From SOKP01 sp048887165 (GTDB taxonomy: Archaea > Asgardarchaeota > Lokiarchaeia > Sigyniarchaeales > SOKP01), in the NCBI GenBank assembly GCA_048887165.1, contig JBHLJZ010000003.1, positions 31,786 to 95,785 on the forward strand: a stretch of DNA of 64,000 nt, read 5' to 3'. Numbering within the stretch: position 1 is the stretch's first letter; the number at the start of each line of letters is the position of its first letter. The notes under the pieces were generated by a model that worked only from the letters and a program-made list of their open reading frames with translations, searched no databases and was not told the origin of the DNA. This document shows positions 9,065-17,797 of this stretch, one piece after another. The translations under genes and the position numbers were made by a program.

Positions 9065-10423
9065 GTGGTCGAAGTGGATTTTATACCTCATGATGATAAA
9101 ACTGTTTCTGAAATGCTAGATAAAATTGGGGTTCAGTCATTAGATGAATTATTTCAAGATATTCCAAAAGATTTACTGATTAGTAAATTTAATTTACCTG
9201 AGGGGTTATCAGAACCGGATCTTTTAAGTCAATTAATTAATTTATCCAAAAAAAATAAGCGATATTCTCATTCATTTTTAGGCGCTGGTTGTTATTATCA
9301 TTATATTCCTTCATTAGTTGATTTCATAATCGGTCGTCCAGAATTTTACACATCATATACACCATATCAAGCTGAAGCTAGCCAAGGTTATCTTCAAGCA
9401 ATATATGAATACCAAACCATTATTTCTCGCCTAACAGGTATGGATATAGCAAATGCTAGTATGTATGATGGATCTACTGCACTAGCTGAAGCTGCTATAA
9501 TGGCTACAATTGTTACTGGAAGAAAAAAAGTTTTAATTCTTGAAGGGCTGCATCCTGAATATATTCAAGTTATTAAAACCTATTGCTGGGGCCAGAACTT
9601 AAATTATGAATTTATAAACTTTAATATTATAGAAGATAAATTAGATGAAGGAGTAGCTGCTGTGATATTTCAAAATCCAAATTTTTTTGGAGAAGTCAAG
9701 GATATTGATGAACTAGTCAATCAAATCAGAGAAAAATCTACTAATTGTCTAATTATTCAAGGTATGACTGATCCAACTTGTTTAGGAATTTTAAAACCTC
9801 CCGGAGAAACCGATATTGATATTTTTGTTGCTGAGGGACAAGCATTTGGTATTGATCCTTCATTTGGAGGCCCTGGACTTGGAATCTTTACCGCAAAACA
9901 AAAATTTCTAAGAAAAATGCCGGGACGATTAGTGGGTAAAACAAAAGAGCTTTTCGGTGAGAAAGAAGGATTTATTTTAACATTACAAGCTCGTGAACAA
10001 CATATTCGTAGAGAAAAAGCAAGTTCAAACATATGTACTAACCAAGCACTATGTTCATTATCCGCACTTATTTATCTCTTATCTTTAGGCAAAACTGGAT
10101 TGCATGAAATTGCAAAACAAAACTTTCAGAAATCACACTTCGTTAAAAGTGAAATTGCAAAGATCCCAGGATATGAAATTATAAGCAAAAACCCAACCTA
10201 CAATGAGTTTGTATTAAAATGTCCAAATCTTAAAGCCTTTTTAAAAGAATGTGAATTAGCTGAACTTTTACCGCCACTAAATCTCTCATATTATTTTCCA
10301 AAAATGGAAAATTTAGCATTAGTTTGTGTAACTGAAATGAATTCTAGAGATTCTATTGAAAAATTGATTAGGGCTGCAATAAATGCCACCAATAACAAAA
10401 GGGAGGAGGATAAAAATGAATAG
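9065..10423 (+). CDS. gcvPA: Glycine dehydrogenase (decarboxylating) subunit 1
   Basis: A 452-aa homologue of the N-terminal half of P protein. It begins with the FIPHDDKTVSEMLDKIG segment and contains the FLGAGCYYHYIPS, FYTSYTPYQAEASQG and MDIANASMYDG motifs, and later FGGPGLGIF and REQHIRREKASSNICTNQ. It forms a heterotetramer with subunit 2 and decarboxylates glycine with PLP. The GTG at 9065 gives a normal N-terminus, and a second GTG at 9074 is an alternative. Its last bases overlap the start of gcvPB by 8 bp, which indicates translational coupling. Confidence 0.94.
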   Translation: MVEVDFIPHDDKTVSEMLDKIGVQSLDELFQDIPKDLLISKFNLPEGLSEPDLLSQLINLSKKNKRYSHSFLGAGCYYHYIPSLVDFIIGRPEFYTSYTPYQAEASQGYLQAIYEYQTIISRLTGMDIANASMYDGSTALAEAAIMATIVTGRKKVLILEGLHPEYIQVIKTYCWGQNLNYEFINFNIIEDKLDEGVAAVIFQNPNFFGEVKDIDELVNQIREKSTNCLIIQGMTDPTCLGILKPPGETDIDIFVAEGQAFGIDPSFGGPGLGIFTAKQKFLRKMPGRLVGKTKELFGEKEGFILTLQAREQHIRREKASSNICTNQALCSLSALIYLLSLGKTGLHEIAKQNFQKSHFVKSEIAKIPGYEIISKNPTYNEFVLKCPNLKAFLKECELAELLPPLNLSYYFPKMENLALVCVTEMNSRDSIEKLIRAAINATNNKREEDKNE

Positions 10424-11852
10424 TAAAATTACTCTAATATTCGAAAAAAAGGTAAGAGCTACCCAAAATAATTTTGTCCCTAAAACAGATATAGGTGAAA
10501 TTCCTTTAGATAATATTATTCCTAAAAAATATCAAAGAAATAAACTCAACATACCAGATATTCCTGAAGTTGAGATAGTTCGTCATTATATCGCTCTTAG
10601 TAAAAAAAATTATGGAGTAGATACTGGGATTTATCCATTAGGGTCCTGTACCATGAAATATAACCCTAAAATAAATGAAGTAGTAGCAAGATTACCAGGT
10701 TTTGCACAAATTCATCCGTTACAAGAAAATAATCAAGGAGCCTTAGAATTAATTTATAAAATATCAAAATTTTTGAAAGAAATTACAGGGATGGATGGAT
10801 TTACAATGCAACCTGCTGCTGGGGCTCATGGAGAATTAGTCGGACTATTAATTATAAAAAAATACTTTGAAAGCAAGGGTCTTAAGAAGAATAAGATTGT
10901 CGTGCCTGATTCTGCTCATGGTACTAACCCTGCATCTGCTAAAATGGCAGGCTTTTCGATTATAGAATTACAATCTAATGAAAATGGAGAAGTTCCCCTT
11001 GATCAACTAGAGTTTGCGATGAGTCAAGGAGATGTTGCAGGGATAATGTTAACAAATCCAAATACACTTGGTATTTTCGATAGGCAAATTCAAGAAATAA
11101 CTGAAATTGTTCATAAATACGAAGGATTATGTTATTATGATGGGGCAAATTTAAATCCAATGTTAGGAATTTGTAGGCCTAGAGATATGGGTTTTGATAT
11201 TATTCATCTGAATTTACATAAAACTTTCTCTACTCCACACGGGGGTGGTGGTCCTGGATCAGGACCAGTTGGAGTCATTGACGAGCTAGTGCAATTTCTA
11301 CCTGAACCTTGTTTAATTTCTTCAAAAGAAGGAATTAAGTGTCAAGAAAGCAATAATAAATCAATTGGACGAATCAAAGCATTCTGGGGAAACTTTGGTA
11401 TTATAGTTCGAGCATATTCTTATATTTTAGCATTAGGAGCAGAAGGACTTAGAAGAGTAGGACAAATTTCTGTTTTGAATGCAAACTATTTGCGAATTTT
11501 ATTGAAAAATAAGTATAATCTTCCCTATAATCGAATTTGTCAACATGAATTTGTGTTATCTGATAAAAATCTTCCAAATGAAATCACTACTGAAGATATA
11601 GCAAAAAGAATCCTCGATTATGGTTATTATGCTCCAACAATCTATTTTCCATTAATAGTTGATGGGGCGATGATGATTGAACCAACAGAAACTGAAACTA
11701 AGGACTCTTTAGATAAATTCTCTGAAACTATGTTAAAAATATATGACGAAGCAGAAAGTAACCCTGAAATTCTTAAAAAGGCACCTCAATGCACACCAGT
11801 TGGGCGATTAGACGCCGTTTCAGCAGCAAGAAAACCTGTTTTAAAAGAATAA
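10416..11852 (+). CDS. gcvPB: Glycine dehydrogenase (decarboxylating) subunit 2
   Basis: The 478-aa protein holds the PLP lysine in LNLHKTFSTPHGGGGPGSG (Lys269), the YPLGSCTMKYNPK segment near the front, and PDSAHGTNPASAKMAGF, all diagnostic of the C-terminal half of P protein. An ATG 33 bp upstream (10383) is in frame, but the GGGAGGAGG ribosome-binding sequence at 10401-10409 sits just before ATG 10416, which is therefore chosen. The start overlaps the end of gcvPA by 8 bp. It ends 33 bp before the convergent MTA-phosphorylase gene. Confidence 0.95.
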   Translation: MNSKITLIFEKKVRATQNNFVPKTDIGEIPLDNIIPKKYQRNKLNIPDIPEVEIVRHYIALSKKNYGVDTGIYPLGSCTMKYNPKINEVVARLPGFAQIHPLQENNQGALELIYKISKFLKEITGMDGFTMQPAAGAHGELVGLLIIKKYFESKGLKKNKIVVPDSAHGTNPASAKMAGFSIIELQSNENGEVPLDQLEFAMSQGDVAGIMLTNPNTLGIFDRQIQEITEIVHKYEGLCYYDGANLNPMLGICRPRDMGFDIIHLNLHKTFSTPHGGGGPGSGPVGVIDELVQFLPEPCLISSKEGIKCQESNNKSIGRIKAFWGNFGIIVRAYSYILALGAEGLRRVGQISVLNANYLRILLKNKYNLPYNRICQHEFVLSDKNLPNEITTEDIAKRILDYGYYAPTIYFPLIVDGAMMIEPTETETKDSLDKFSETMLKIYDEAESNPEILKKAPQCTPVGRLDAVSAARKPVLKE

Positions 11853-11884
11853 TAAAAAATAGAAAATTAATTTTCTATTTCAAA

Positions 11885-12748
11885 TCATAGCAATGCATTT
11901 TTAAGTGAATGATGACAACGGCACGTTCTTTCAGTATCTATCTTTATTATAGTAAGTTCAAGTAGTCTTCTTAAATTATATTCGTTTTTTTTTAGGGTAT
12001 CTAAAACCTCAGGCACATTAACAGATATTTTATTTATCTTACTTCCACACTTATTACACCTTTGAGCAAATTCAACTATACCGCATCGAGGACATTCACC
12101 TGCCCAAACATCAAGATCAGTTACCATTGCTATACAACAATAACAAATCTCCTTTTCAGCAGCCAATACTGCTTCAGGATATGTTGTCATTCCTATTACA
12201 TCACCACCCCATTGGCGGAAAATTTTAGATTCTGCTCTAGTTGAAAATCTTGGTCCTTCGATGCAAACATAAGTCCCACCAATTTGAATATCTAAACCCA
12301 GCTGTTCTCCAGAAATGTAAAATAAATTGTTTAAATATTCGCAATAAGCATCAGCTTGACTAATATGACATAACTGACCGCCTTCGTAGAAAGTTTCAGC
12401 TCTTTTTTTTGTTCTATCGATATATTGATCTACTAAAATAAATTTACTTTTATTATGTTCCTTTTTAAGAGATCCAACTGCTGATGGAGATATAATACAC
12501 TTTACACCTAATTCTTTTAAAGCCCAAATATTTGCTAAATAATTTATATTATGTGGAGGAATTGAATGACCTATTCCATGTCTAGGAAAATATGCCACTT
12601 TTTTATCTTTAAAATCACCAATAGTTATTGCTGCCGATGTATTCCCGTATGGAGTATACATTTTTATATCTTTTTTATTTTCAAGATTTATATTCGAACC
12701 AGTCCCGCCTATAATTCCTATCTCAACTTTATTTCCTTCATATTTCAT
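11885..12748 (-). CDS. MTA phosphorylase/purine nucleoside phosphorylase family protein with inserted zinc ribbon
   Basis: The front GIIGGTGSN, the phosphate-site FPRHGIGHSIPPH, and CIEGPRFSTRAESKIFRQWGG identify the MTAP branch of purine nucleoside phosphorylases, which split methylthioadenosine into adenine and methylthioribose-1-phosphate. The base-binding TDLDVW (usual form TDYDCW) is followed by an extra stretch with Cys219, Cys222, Cys231 and Cys234 (CPRC-x8-CNKC), a zinc-ribbon knuckle pair not present in the standard family. The protein then resumes with the C-terminal helix and a CRC motif like the disulfide CXC of archaeal MTAPs. At 287 aa it is about 30 residues longer than its divergent neighbour. 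An altered substrate or a regulatory role is possible. Confidence 0.85.
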   Translation of the reverse strand: MKYEGNKVEIGIIGGTGSNINLENKKDIKMYTPYGNTSAAITIGDFKDKKVAYFPRHGIGHSIPPHNINYLANIWALKELGVKCIISPSAVGSLKKEHNKSKFILVDQYIDRTKKRAETFYEGGQLCHISQADAYCEYLNNLFYISGEQLGLDIQIGGTYVCIEGPRFSTRAESKIFRQWGGDVIGMTTYPEAVLAAEKEICYCCIAMVTDLDVWAGECPRCGIVEFAQRCNKCGSKINKISVNVPEVLDTLKKNEYNLRRLLELTIIKIDTERTCRCHHSLKNALL

Positions 12749-12776
12749 GATTATTTCAAATTGTTTTTATTTTTAT

Positions 12777-12796
12777 TAAAATAAAATAAAATAAAA
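12777..12796. repeat. Short tandem TAAAA repeat in divergent promoter region
   Basis: Four copies of the 5-bp unit taaaa stand in the spacer between the two divergent phosphorylase genes. In this AT-rich genome such a run may be chance or part of overlapping TATA elements; no role is claimed. Confidence 0.5.
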
Positions 12797-12855
12797 TTTG
12801 AGCAATTTTAAATATTATAAATATAATAATTCTAAAATTTTAAAAAGTGAATACC

Positions 12856-13605
12856 ATGGTTAAAATAGGAATAATTGGAGGTTCAGGTTTGGATAATCCT
12901 GACATTTTGAAAGACGCTAGAGATATAGAAATTGATACTCAATATGGAAAACCAACTTCTCCTTTAAAAATAGGAAAGATTCATGATATTGATGTTATTC
13001 TAATAGCAAGACATGGTCGTGAACATACTATTCCTCCAACGAAAGTAAATTACAGGGCTAACATTCAAGCTTTAAAAGATCAAGGGTGTACTCATATCTT
13101 AGCTACAACTGCTTGCGGCAGTTTGAGATTAGAAATTGAGAGGGGTGATTTAGTCATTATTGATCAATTCATTGACTTTACGAGGTTGAGAAAAATAACT
13201 TTTTTTGAAGAATTTCCACCTGGTGATGCTAAACACACTGCAATGGCTTACCCTTACTCAGAAGAGTTAAGAAAGATTTTAATTGAAACAGCAAAGGAAC
13301 TTAATCTAAAATATCATAAAAAAGGAACTGTGATTACAATTGAAGGACCAAGATTTTCAACTAGAGCAGAATCGGAAATGTTTAGGATTTGGGGAGCAGA
13401 TGTGGTTAATATGAGTATCGCTCCTGAAACAATTTTAGCAAATGAAGCCGGAATTCCATATGCAGCTGTTGCTATGTCTACAGATTATGATTGTTGGAAA
13501 GACGATGAAGCTCCTGTAACTTGGGAGGAAATCTTACAAATTTTTAGTAAGAATGTAAATAATGTTATTGCTTTATTGACTAATGCAATAAAAAAAATAA
13601 AATAA
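12856..13605 (+). CDS. mtnP: S-methyl-5'-thioadenosine phosphorylase (standard form)
   Basis: About 249 aa, with GIIGGSGLDNP at the front, ARHGREHTIPPTKVNYRANI, TIEGPRFSTRAESEMFR and the purine-site STDYDCW. This is the standard MTAP layout without inserts. GTG 12847 is in frame, but ATG 12856 is preceded by GTGA (12847-12850) and begins MVKIGIIGG, so it is preferred. The gene is divergent from the zinc-ribbon paralogue with about 107 bp between starts. It recycles methylthioadenosine from polyamine and SAM metabolism and yields adenine for Apt. A T-rich stretch follows the stop. Confidence 0.92.
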   Translation: MVKIGIIGGSGLDNPDILKDARDIEIDTQYGKPTSPLKIGKIHDIDVILIARHGREHTIPPTKVNYRANIQALKDQGCTHILATTACGSLRLEIERGDLVIIDQFIDFTRLRKITFFEEFPPGDAKHTAMAYPYSEELRKILIETAKELNLKYHKKGTVITIEGPRFSTRAESEMFRIWGADVVNMSIAPETILANEAGIPYAAVAMSTDYDCWKDDEAPVTWEEILQIFSKNVNNVIALLTNAIKKIK

Positions 13606-13616
13606 AAATATCCCAT

Positions 13617-13641
13617 ATAAAAAACTCCTTTTTCTTTTTTA
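13617..13641 (+). terminator. T-rich putative archaeal terminator after mtnP
   Basis: Just after the mtnP stop the coding strand has the pyrimidine-rich run ctcctttttcttttttaatt with two T tracts, matching oligo-T termination of archaeal RNA polymerase. No hairpin is needed. Confidence 0.45.
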
Positions 13642-13800
13642 ATTAACTCTTCTTCACGAGTGCAATTTTAACAAAATAAATGATAACGTTATATAATTTG
13701 TTTCTCATAAGAAATTATGATTTTTAATAAAAAGATTGATATTTTTTGATTGTTTTAACTATGTAAATACATCTTAATTTTTATTTAGGATTTTTAATTC

Positions 13801-15108
13801 ATGGTAAATATATCTTTTTTAGGGGGTTGCAGAGAAGTAGGCCGATCTGCAATTCTAATTGAGTCAAAAAGTGGTAGTAAATGCATTTTAGATTATGGAG
13901 TACGATTTAATAATGATAATCGTCTACCATATAACGGTAATATTGACAATCTTAAAGCAATAGCATTATCTCACTGTCATATCGATCATTCTGGAGGATT
14001 ACCTTATCTCTATAAGAAATTTGAAGTACCACTCTTCACTAATTCGATAACGTTAAGAATTTCTGAGATTTTATTAAAAGATATGATTAAAATTTCAAAT
14101 TATCCTTACCCATTTGGATTTAGGGAATTAGAAAAATTACGTCGTAATGCAATTTTTCTTGATAATGGCATTAAGCAAAAAATTGATGAAAATTTTTATA
14201 TTACCTTTTATGACGCTGGACACATTCCTGGAAGTGTATCAATACTAATAGAAGTTGATCAAAAAAGGATATTCTATACTGGTGACATTAACACACTATC
14301 GACAAATTTAGTAAATTCTGCTAATACATCTAATATACCTGAAGTTGATGCATTAATAATTGAATCAACTTATGCATTAAAAGAACATCCTCCAAGAGAC
14401 GAACTTGAAAGAGCTTTTATCGATAAGATAATAGATATAAGTGAAGATGGAGGAAAAGTCTTGATACCTGCTTTTGGGGTTGCTCGTTCTCAAGAAGTTC
14501 TGCTTATTTTGTATAAATATAATTTTAAAGGAGAAATTTTCTTAGATGGTCTTGCAAGAAAAATATCTTCAACTTATTTAAATTTTCCTTCCTTTTTGCG
14601 GAATTCTAAAACTTTTAAGTCAGCTTTAAAACGAACTAATTTTGTCTCAAAAAAGAATCGAAAGTTCATTGTAAATAAACCAGGTGGAATAGTTATATCT
14701 CCTTCTGGCATGTTAAAAGGAGGTGCTGCAATAGATTACATCCAGAGAATATTACACGACCCTTATTCAGGGATTTACATGGTGGGTTATCAAGTTGAGG
14801 GTACCCCTGGGAGAACCCTTTTAGATGAAGGAATTTTTATCTATAAAGAAAATTTGAAACAAAATAGACTTAAAAACAAAAATCTCTCAATTAAAGCAGA
14901 ATGTGATTTCGATTATTTTGATTTTTCTAGCCATGCAGATAAAGAACATCTTTATGGTTATATAAAAGATATAAAATTTCAAGATAACTCAAAATTCATG
15001 TTTTGTATTCATGGAGAAGAGAAAGCAACTACCAATATGGCTAAAGATTTCTCCAAAATGGGATATAATTCTGTTGCTCCAGAAACAGGAGAAACTTATA
15101 AAATATAG
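13801..15108 (+). CDS. MBL-fold beta-CASP ribonuclease (archaeal CPSF2-like)
   Basis: A 435-aa protein with the metal motif HCHIDH at 58-63 (HxHxDH), the second-sphere DAGHIPGS and YTGDIN motifs, and the beta-CASP part with GYQVEGTPGRTLLDEG and the C-terminal histidine motif SSHAD. This is the CPSF73/RNase J superfamily. It starts directly in the MBL domain with no N-terminal KH domains, so it fits archaeal CPSF2 rather than CPSF1. The expected role is endo- or exonucleolytic RNA processing or decay in the cytosol. It is followed by a convergent DHH phosphoesterase gene 26 bp away. Confidence 0.88.
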   Translation: MVNISFLGGCREVGRSAILIESKSGSKCILDYGVRFNNDNRLPYNGNIDNLKAIALSHCHIDHSGGLPYLYKKFEVPLFTNSITLRISEILLKDMIKISNYPYPFGFRELEKLRRNAIFLDNGIKQKIDENFYITFYDAGHIPGSVSILIEVDQKRIFYTGDINTLSTNLVNSANTSNIPEVDALIIESTYALKEHPPRDELERAFIDKIIDISEDGGKVLIPAFGVARSQEVLLILYKYNFKGEIFLDGLARKISSTYLNFPSFLRNSKTFKSALKRTNFVSKKNRKFIVNKPGGIVISPSGMLKGGAAIDYIQRILHDPYSGIYMVGYQVEGTPGRTLLDEGIFIYKENLKQNRLKNKNLSIKAECDFDYFDFSSHADKEHLYGYIKDIKFQDNSKFMFCIHGEEKATTNMAKDFSKMGYNSVAPETGETYKI

Positions 15109-15134
15109 AAATTAAAGAAAAGTTTTCCATATTA

Positions 15135-16649
15135 TCATTTTTTCAATTGTTTTTCTATCATCTTATCACAATTATTTAAAAAAGTCTCAATTTTATCAAT
15201 AGGTACTTTTGTTCCTGCAGCTGGAGGGTGTCCTCCTCCCAAATAATCTAAATTTGAAAGTTCTAATGCTTTCCTGATCGTTTCTGAAAGATTTACTCCT
15301 TTATTTACCACTTTTTCATGTGCTCTTCCAGATATTTTATAAAACTCCTCATCTTTCCTTTTAGCATATCCGAAAATTGGCTTATTTATATCGATGATAC
15401 CACTTTTATCGAAGATTAACATAGAAGCTATTGTACCGATAATATTTTCAGGAATAACATCTTCTCCATAAAAATATTGAATATGTTCCTTTTCTTGAAT
15501 CTTCTTTTCTCTTTGAATCCATGAGAGCGCTTGCACAATCAATTTCTTATAATTTATCAAACTTTCTTGAGCTTTTTTGTAAGCATTCCGTCTATCACCC
15601 ATTGCAACAGCAATACCTAATGAACCATTATAACTTCTTCCACATGAATTTAGGAGATTTGAAAATTCACCTAAATCATGGAGTTCTGTCCCAACTATTT
15701 CATTTTTTAATAAATATCTATTAATTATCAAATTCTTAATTACTTCACTTGGTTCCATATCAAGCTTTATAGAAGAATATTCAATTATAGCAGAAGAAAT
15801 CTTTTGCTTTTCATCTTGATCCAAATCATTTAAAGTTCTTATAGATCCCTCCAAATTTTCCATATAGATCCCTAATCTTTGGAGAAATTTTAACGTTTTA
15901 TTAGGATTTCCAGTTAATCCAGGCAAATTAATAACTGAAGAAAAAGCAATAGCTTCATTTAAGGGTTTAATTGATGAGAAATTTAAATCATTTACTACTT
16001 CTATGAGATTAATATTTCTTGCATCTTCTAATATTAAGGAGTTCAACCCGATGAATGAATTGTTTGGTCCTTGATTTTGAATATCACCATTAGCTCCAAT
16101 TAATGCGATAGCAGAGAGATCTAAATTGTCATTATTTAATACTTTTGCGAAATAATAACATATTCCTGCTCCAGATACTTCAACACTTCCATCAATATTA
16201 TAAAAGTAAGGATTTATATGCCAAGGGCTAGTTTTTAAATATATCTCTTTTAATAAATCATCATCCTTATTAGAAACATTTTGTGGTAAATGATGATCAA
16301 GAATAATAAAAGGTCTTAAGCTGTTATCTATTTCAAGTTTTTTCATCAATTCTAAATATTGACCACTCCCAAAGTCTGAAAAAATTATAAAATTATTGAA
16401 TTTATTAACTACTTCGCAAATTTTTAAAATATTCTCTCTCTCTAATTGTCTTAATATTGAAATTTGGAAAGGTATGTTTTCTCTATATAAAGCTTTTCCA
16501 AGTATCGCTCCCGAAGTTAATCCATCAGCATCTAAATGAGTATAGATATGAATAGATGAATTATATTTTTTATAATTATTAAAAAGAAAGTCTTTTGTCT
16601 TTTTTAAATCTGATACTAGTTTTTCTACTTTTCCTTTTAATTCATTCAT
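15135..16649 (-). CDS. DHH-family phosphoesterase, archaeal RecJ-like/GAN type
   Basis: This 504-aa protein carries the DHH superfamily motifs: THLDADG at 37-43, the SDFGSG segment, and LDHH at 117-120. GGHPPAAG near residue 475 is the DHHA1 RNA/DNA-binding motif. The size and layout match archaeal RecJ homologues, which act as single-strand exonucleases and in some archaea bind the GINS/MCM replication complex. The assignment to GAN rather than another archaeal RecJ paralogue is not certain, because several DHH paralogues coexist in Asgards. It is a single gene on the minus strand between convergent aCPSF2-like and divergent mch. Confidence 0.82.
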   Translation of the reverse strand: MNELKGKVEKLVSDLKKTKDFLFNNYKKYNSSIHIYTHLDADGLTSGAILGKALYRENIPFQISILRQLERENILKICEVVNKFNNFIIFSDFGSGQYLELMKKLEIDNSLRPFIILDHHLPQNVSNKDDDLLKEIYLKTSPWHINPYFYNIDGSVEVSGAGICYYFAKVLNNDNLDLSAIALIGANGDIQNQGPNNSFIGLNSLILEDARNINLIEVVNDLNFSSIKPLNEAIAFSSVINLPGLTGNPNKTLKFLQRLGIYMENLEGSIRTLNDLDQDEKQKISSAIIEYSSIKLDMEPSEVIKNLIINRYLLKNEIVGTELHDLGEFSNLLNSCGRSYNGSLGIAVAMGDRRNAYKKAQESLINYKKLIVQALSWIQREKKIQEKEHIQYFYGEDVIPENIIGTIASMLIFDKSGIIDINKPIFGYAKRKDEEFYKISGRAHEKVVNKGVNLSETIRKALELSNLDYLGGGHPPAAGTKVPIDKIETFLNNCDKMIEKQLKK

Positions 16650-16742
16650 TTTTATTAAATTTTAATATAAACTTAATTTTATATATTAAATTAAGAAAAT
16701 AATAATAAATACCCAATTAAAATTAATAATTTAGTGATAAAA

Positions 16743-17738
16743 ATGCACCACGTTAAAATAAATGACCTTGCATTAAAATTAGTTAAAAAAATAATAGAAA
16801 ACAAAGAATTTTATAAAGCAAAGATAAACTTATTAAATAATGGGGCTACGGTATTGGATATGACAAATGCTTCTTGGATGGGAGGTAAATTGGTCGGAGA
16901 AATATGTATGGGAGGCTTAGGAACAGTAGAGTTTACATCATATGATTTAGCTGGATATTATTTACCAGCTGTTAATGTGCATACTTCAGAGCCAATTATT
17001 TCCTGCTTAGCATCCCAATTAGCTGGCTGGTCGGTAAAATTAAAAAAAGAAGTAGAAAAGGATGGTAAAATTAAGAAGAAAGTCGTTTTTCAGTCTCTAG
17101 GCTCTGGTCCAGCTCGTGCTAAAGCTAAAACAGAAAAGCTATTTGAAGAGATAGTATATAAAGATAACTCAGATTGTGCTATAATATTTTTTGAAACCAG
17201 AAAAATGCCTAACGAAGAAGTGTTGGATATAGTAATTAACAACTGTAATGTTAGTCCGGAAAAAGCTTATGCATTATATGCCCCTACAGCTTGTATAACA
17301 GGCTCAATTCAAGTTGCAGCCAGAATTGTCGAAACTGGAATTCATAAGCTCCATGAAATTCACTTCCCTTTAGATCTCATTAAGGATGGATTTGGAACAA
17401 CCTCTATAGCTCCAATTGCTAAAGATGATTTTGCTGCTATGGGTACAACAAATGACTCTATCATTGCAGGAGGAAGAACATTCTATACTATTGAAGTTGA
17501 TAAAGAAAGGGAGAGAGAATTATTTGAATTGCTTAAAAAAGCACCTGCAAACCAATCTCCTAGTTATGGAAAACCATTTAACTTAATTTTTGAAGAAGCA
17601 GAATATGACTTTTATAAAATTGACCCTGGTTTATTTGCTCCAGCAACTTATACTGTAAATAATTTAAAAACGGGGAACATAATAACAGTAGGAGCAATAA
17701 ATCATGATTTATTAAAAAAATCTTATGGTTTAAGTTAA
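16743..17738 (+). CDS. mch: Methenyl-H4MPT cyclohydrolase
   Basis: The 331-aa protein matches Mch throughout: the front NDLALKLVKKI, GEICMGGLGTVEF, SLGSGPARAKA, APTACITGSIQVAARIVETG and the end EYDFYKIDPGLFAPATYTVN. It converts methenyl-H4MPT to formyl-H4MPT or the reverse, between Ftr and Mtd. GTG 16734 is in frame, but ATG 16743 has GTGAT seven bases upstream and is taken as start. It is divergent from the DHH gene with about 90 bp between them and appears monocistronic. With ftr and mtd it supports an H4MPT methyl branch. Confidence 0.96.
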   Translation: MHHVKINDLALKLVKKIIENKEFYKAKINLLNNGATVLDMTNASWMGGKLVGEICMGGLGTVEFTSYDLAGYYLPAVNVHTSEPIISCLASQLAGWSVKLKKEVEKDGKIKKKVVFQSLGSGPARAKAKTEKLFEEIVYKDNSDCAIIFFETRKMPNEEVLDIVINNCNVSPEKAYALYAPTACITGSIQVAARIVETGIHKLHEIHFPLDLIKDGFGTTSIAPIAKDDFAAMGTTNDSIIAGGRTFYTIEVDKERERELFELLKKAPANQSPSYGKPFNLIFEEAEYDFYKIDPGLFAPATYTVNNLKTGNIITVGAINHDLLKKSYGLS

Positions 17739-17797
17739 AATTAAACACTTTTAATTATTAATTAATCAAAAAATTTTTTTATTTATTTTGAAGAGGG

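Noticed and set aside
12777..12796. TAAAA tandem repeat as a CRISPR-like or regulatory array
   Set aside because: Units are only 5 bp with no spacers, and similar runs are expected in DNA of this AT content.
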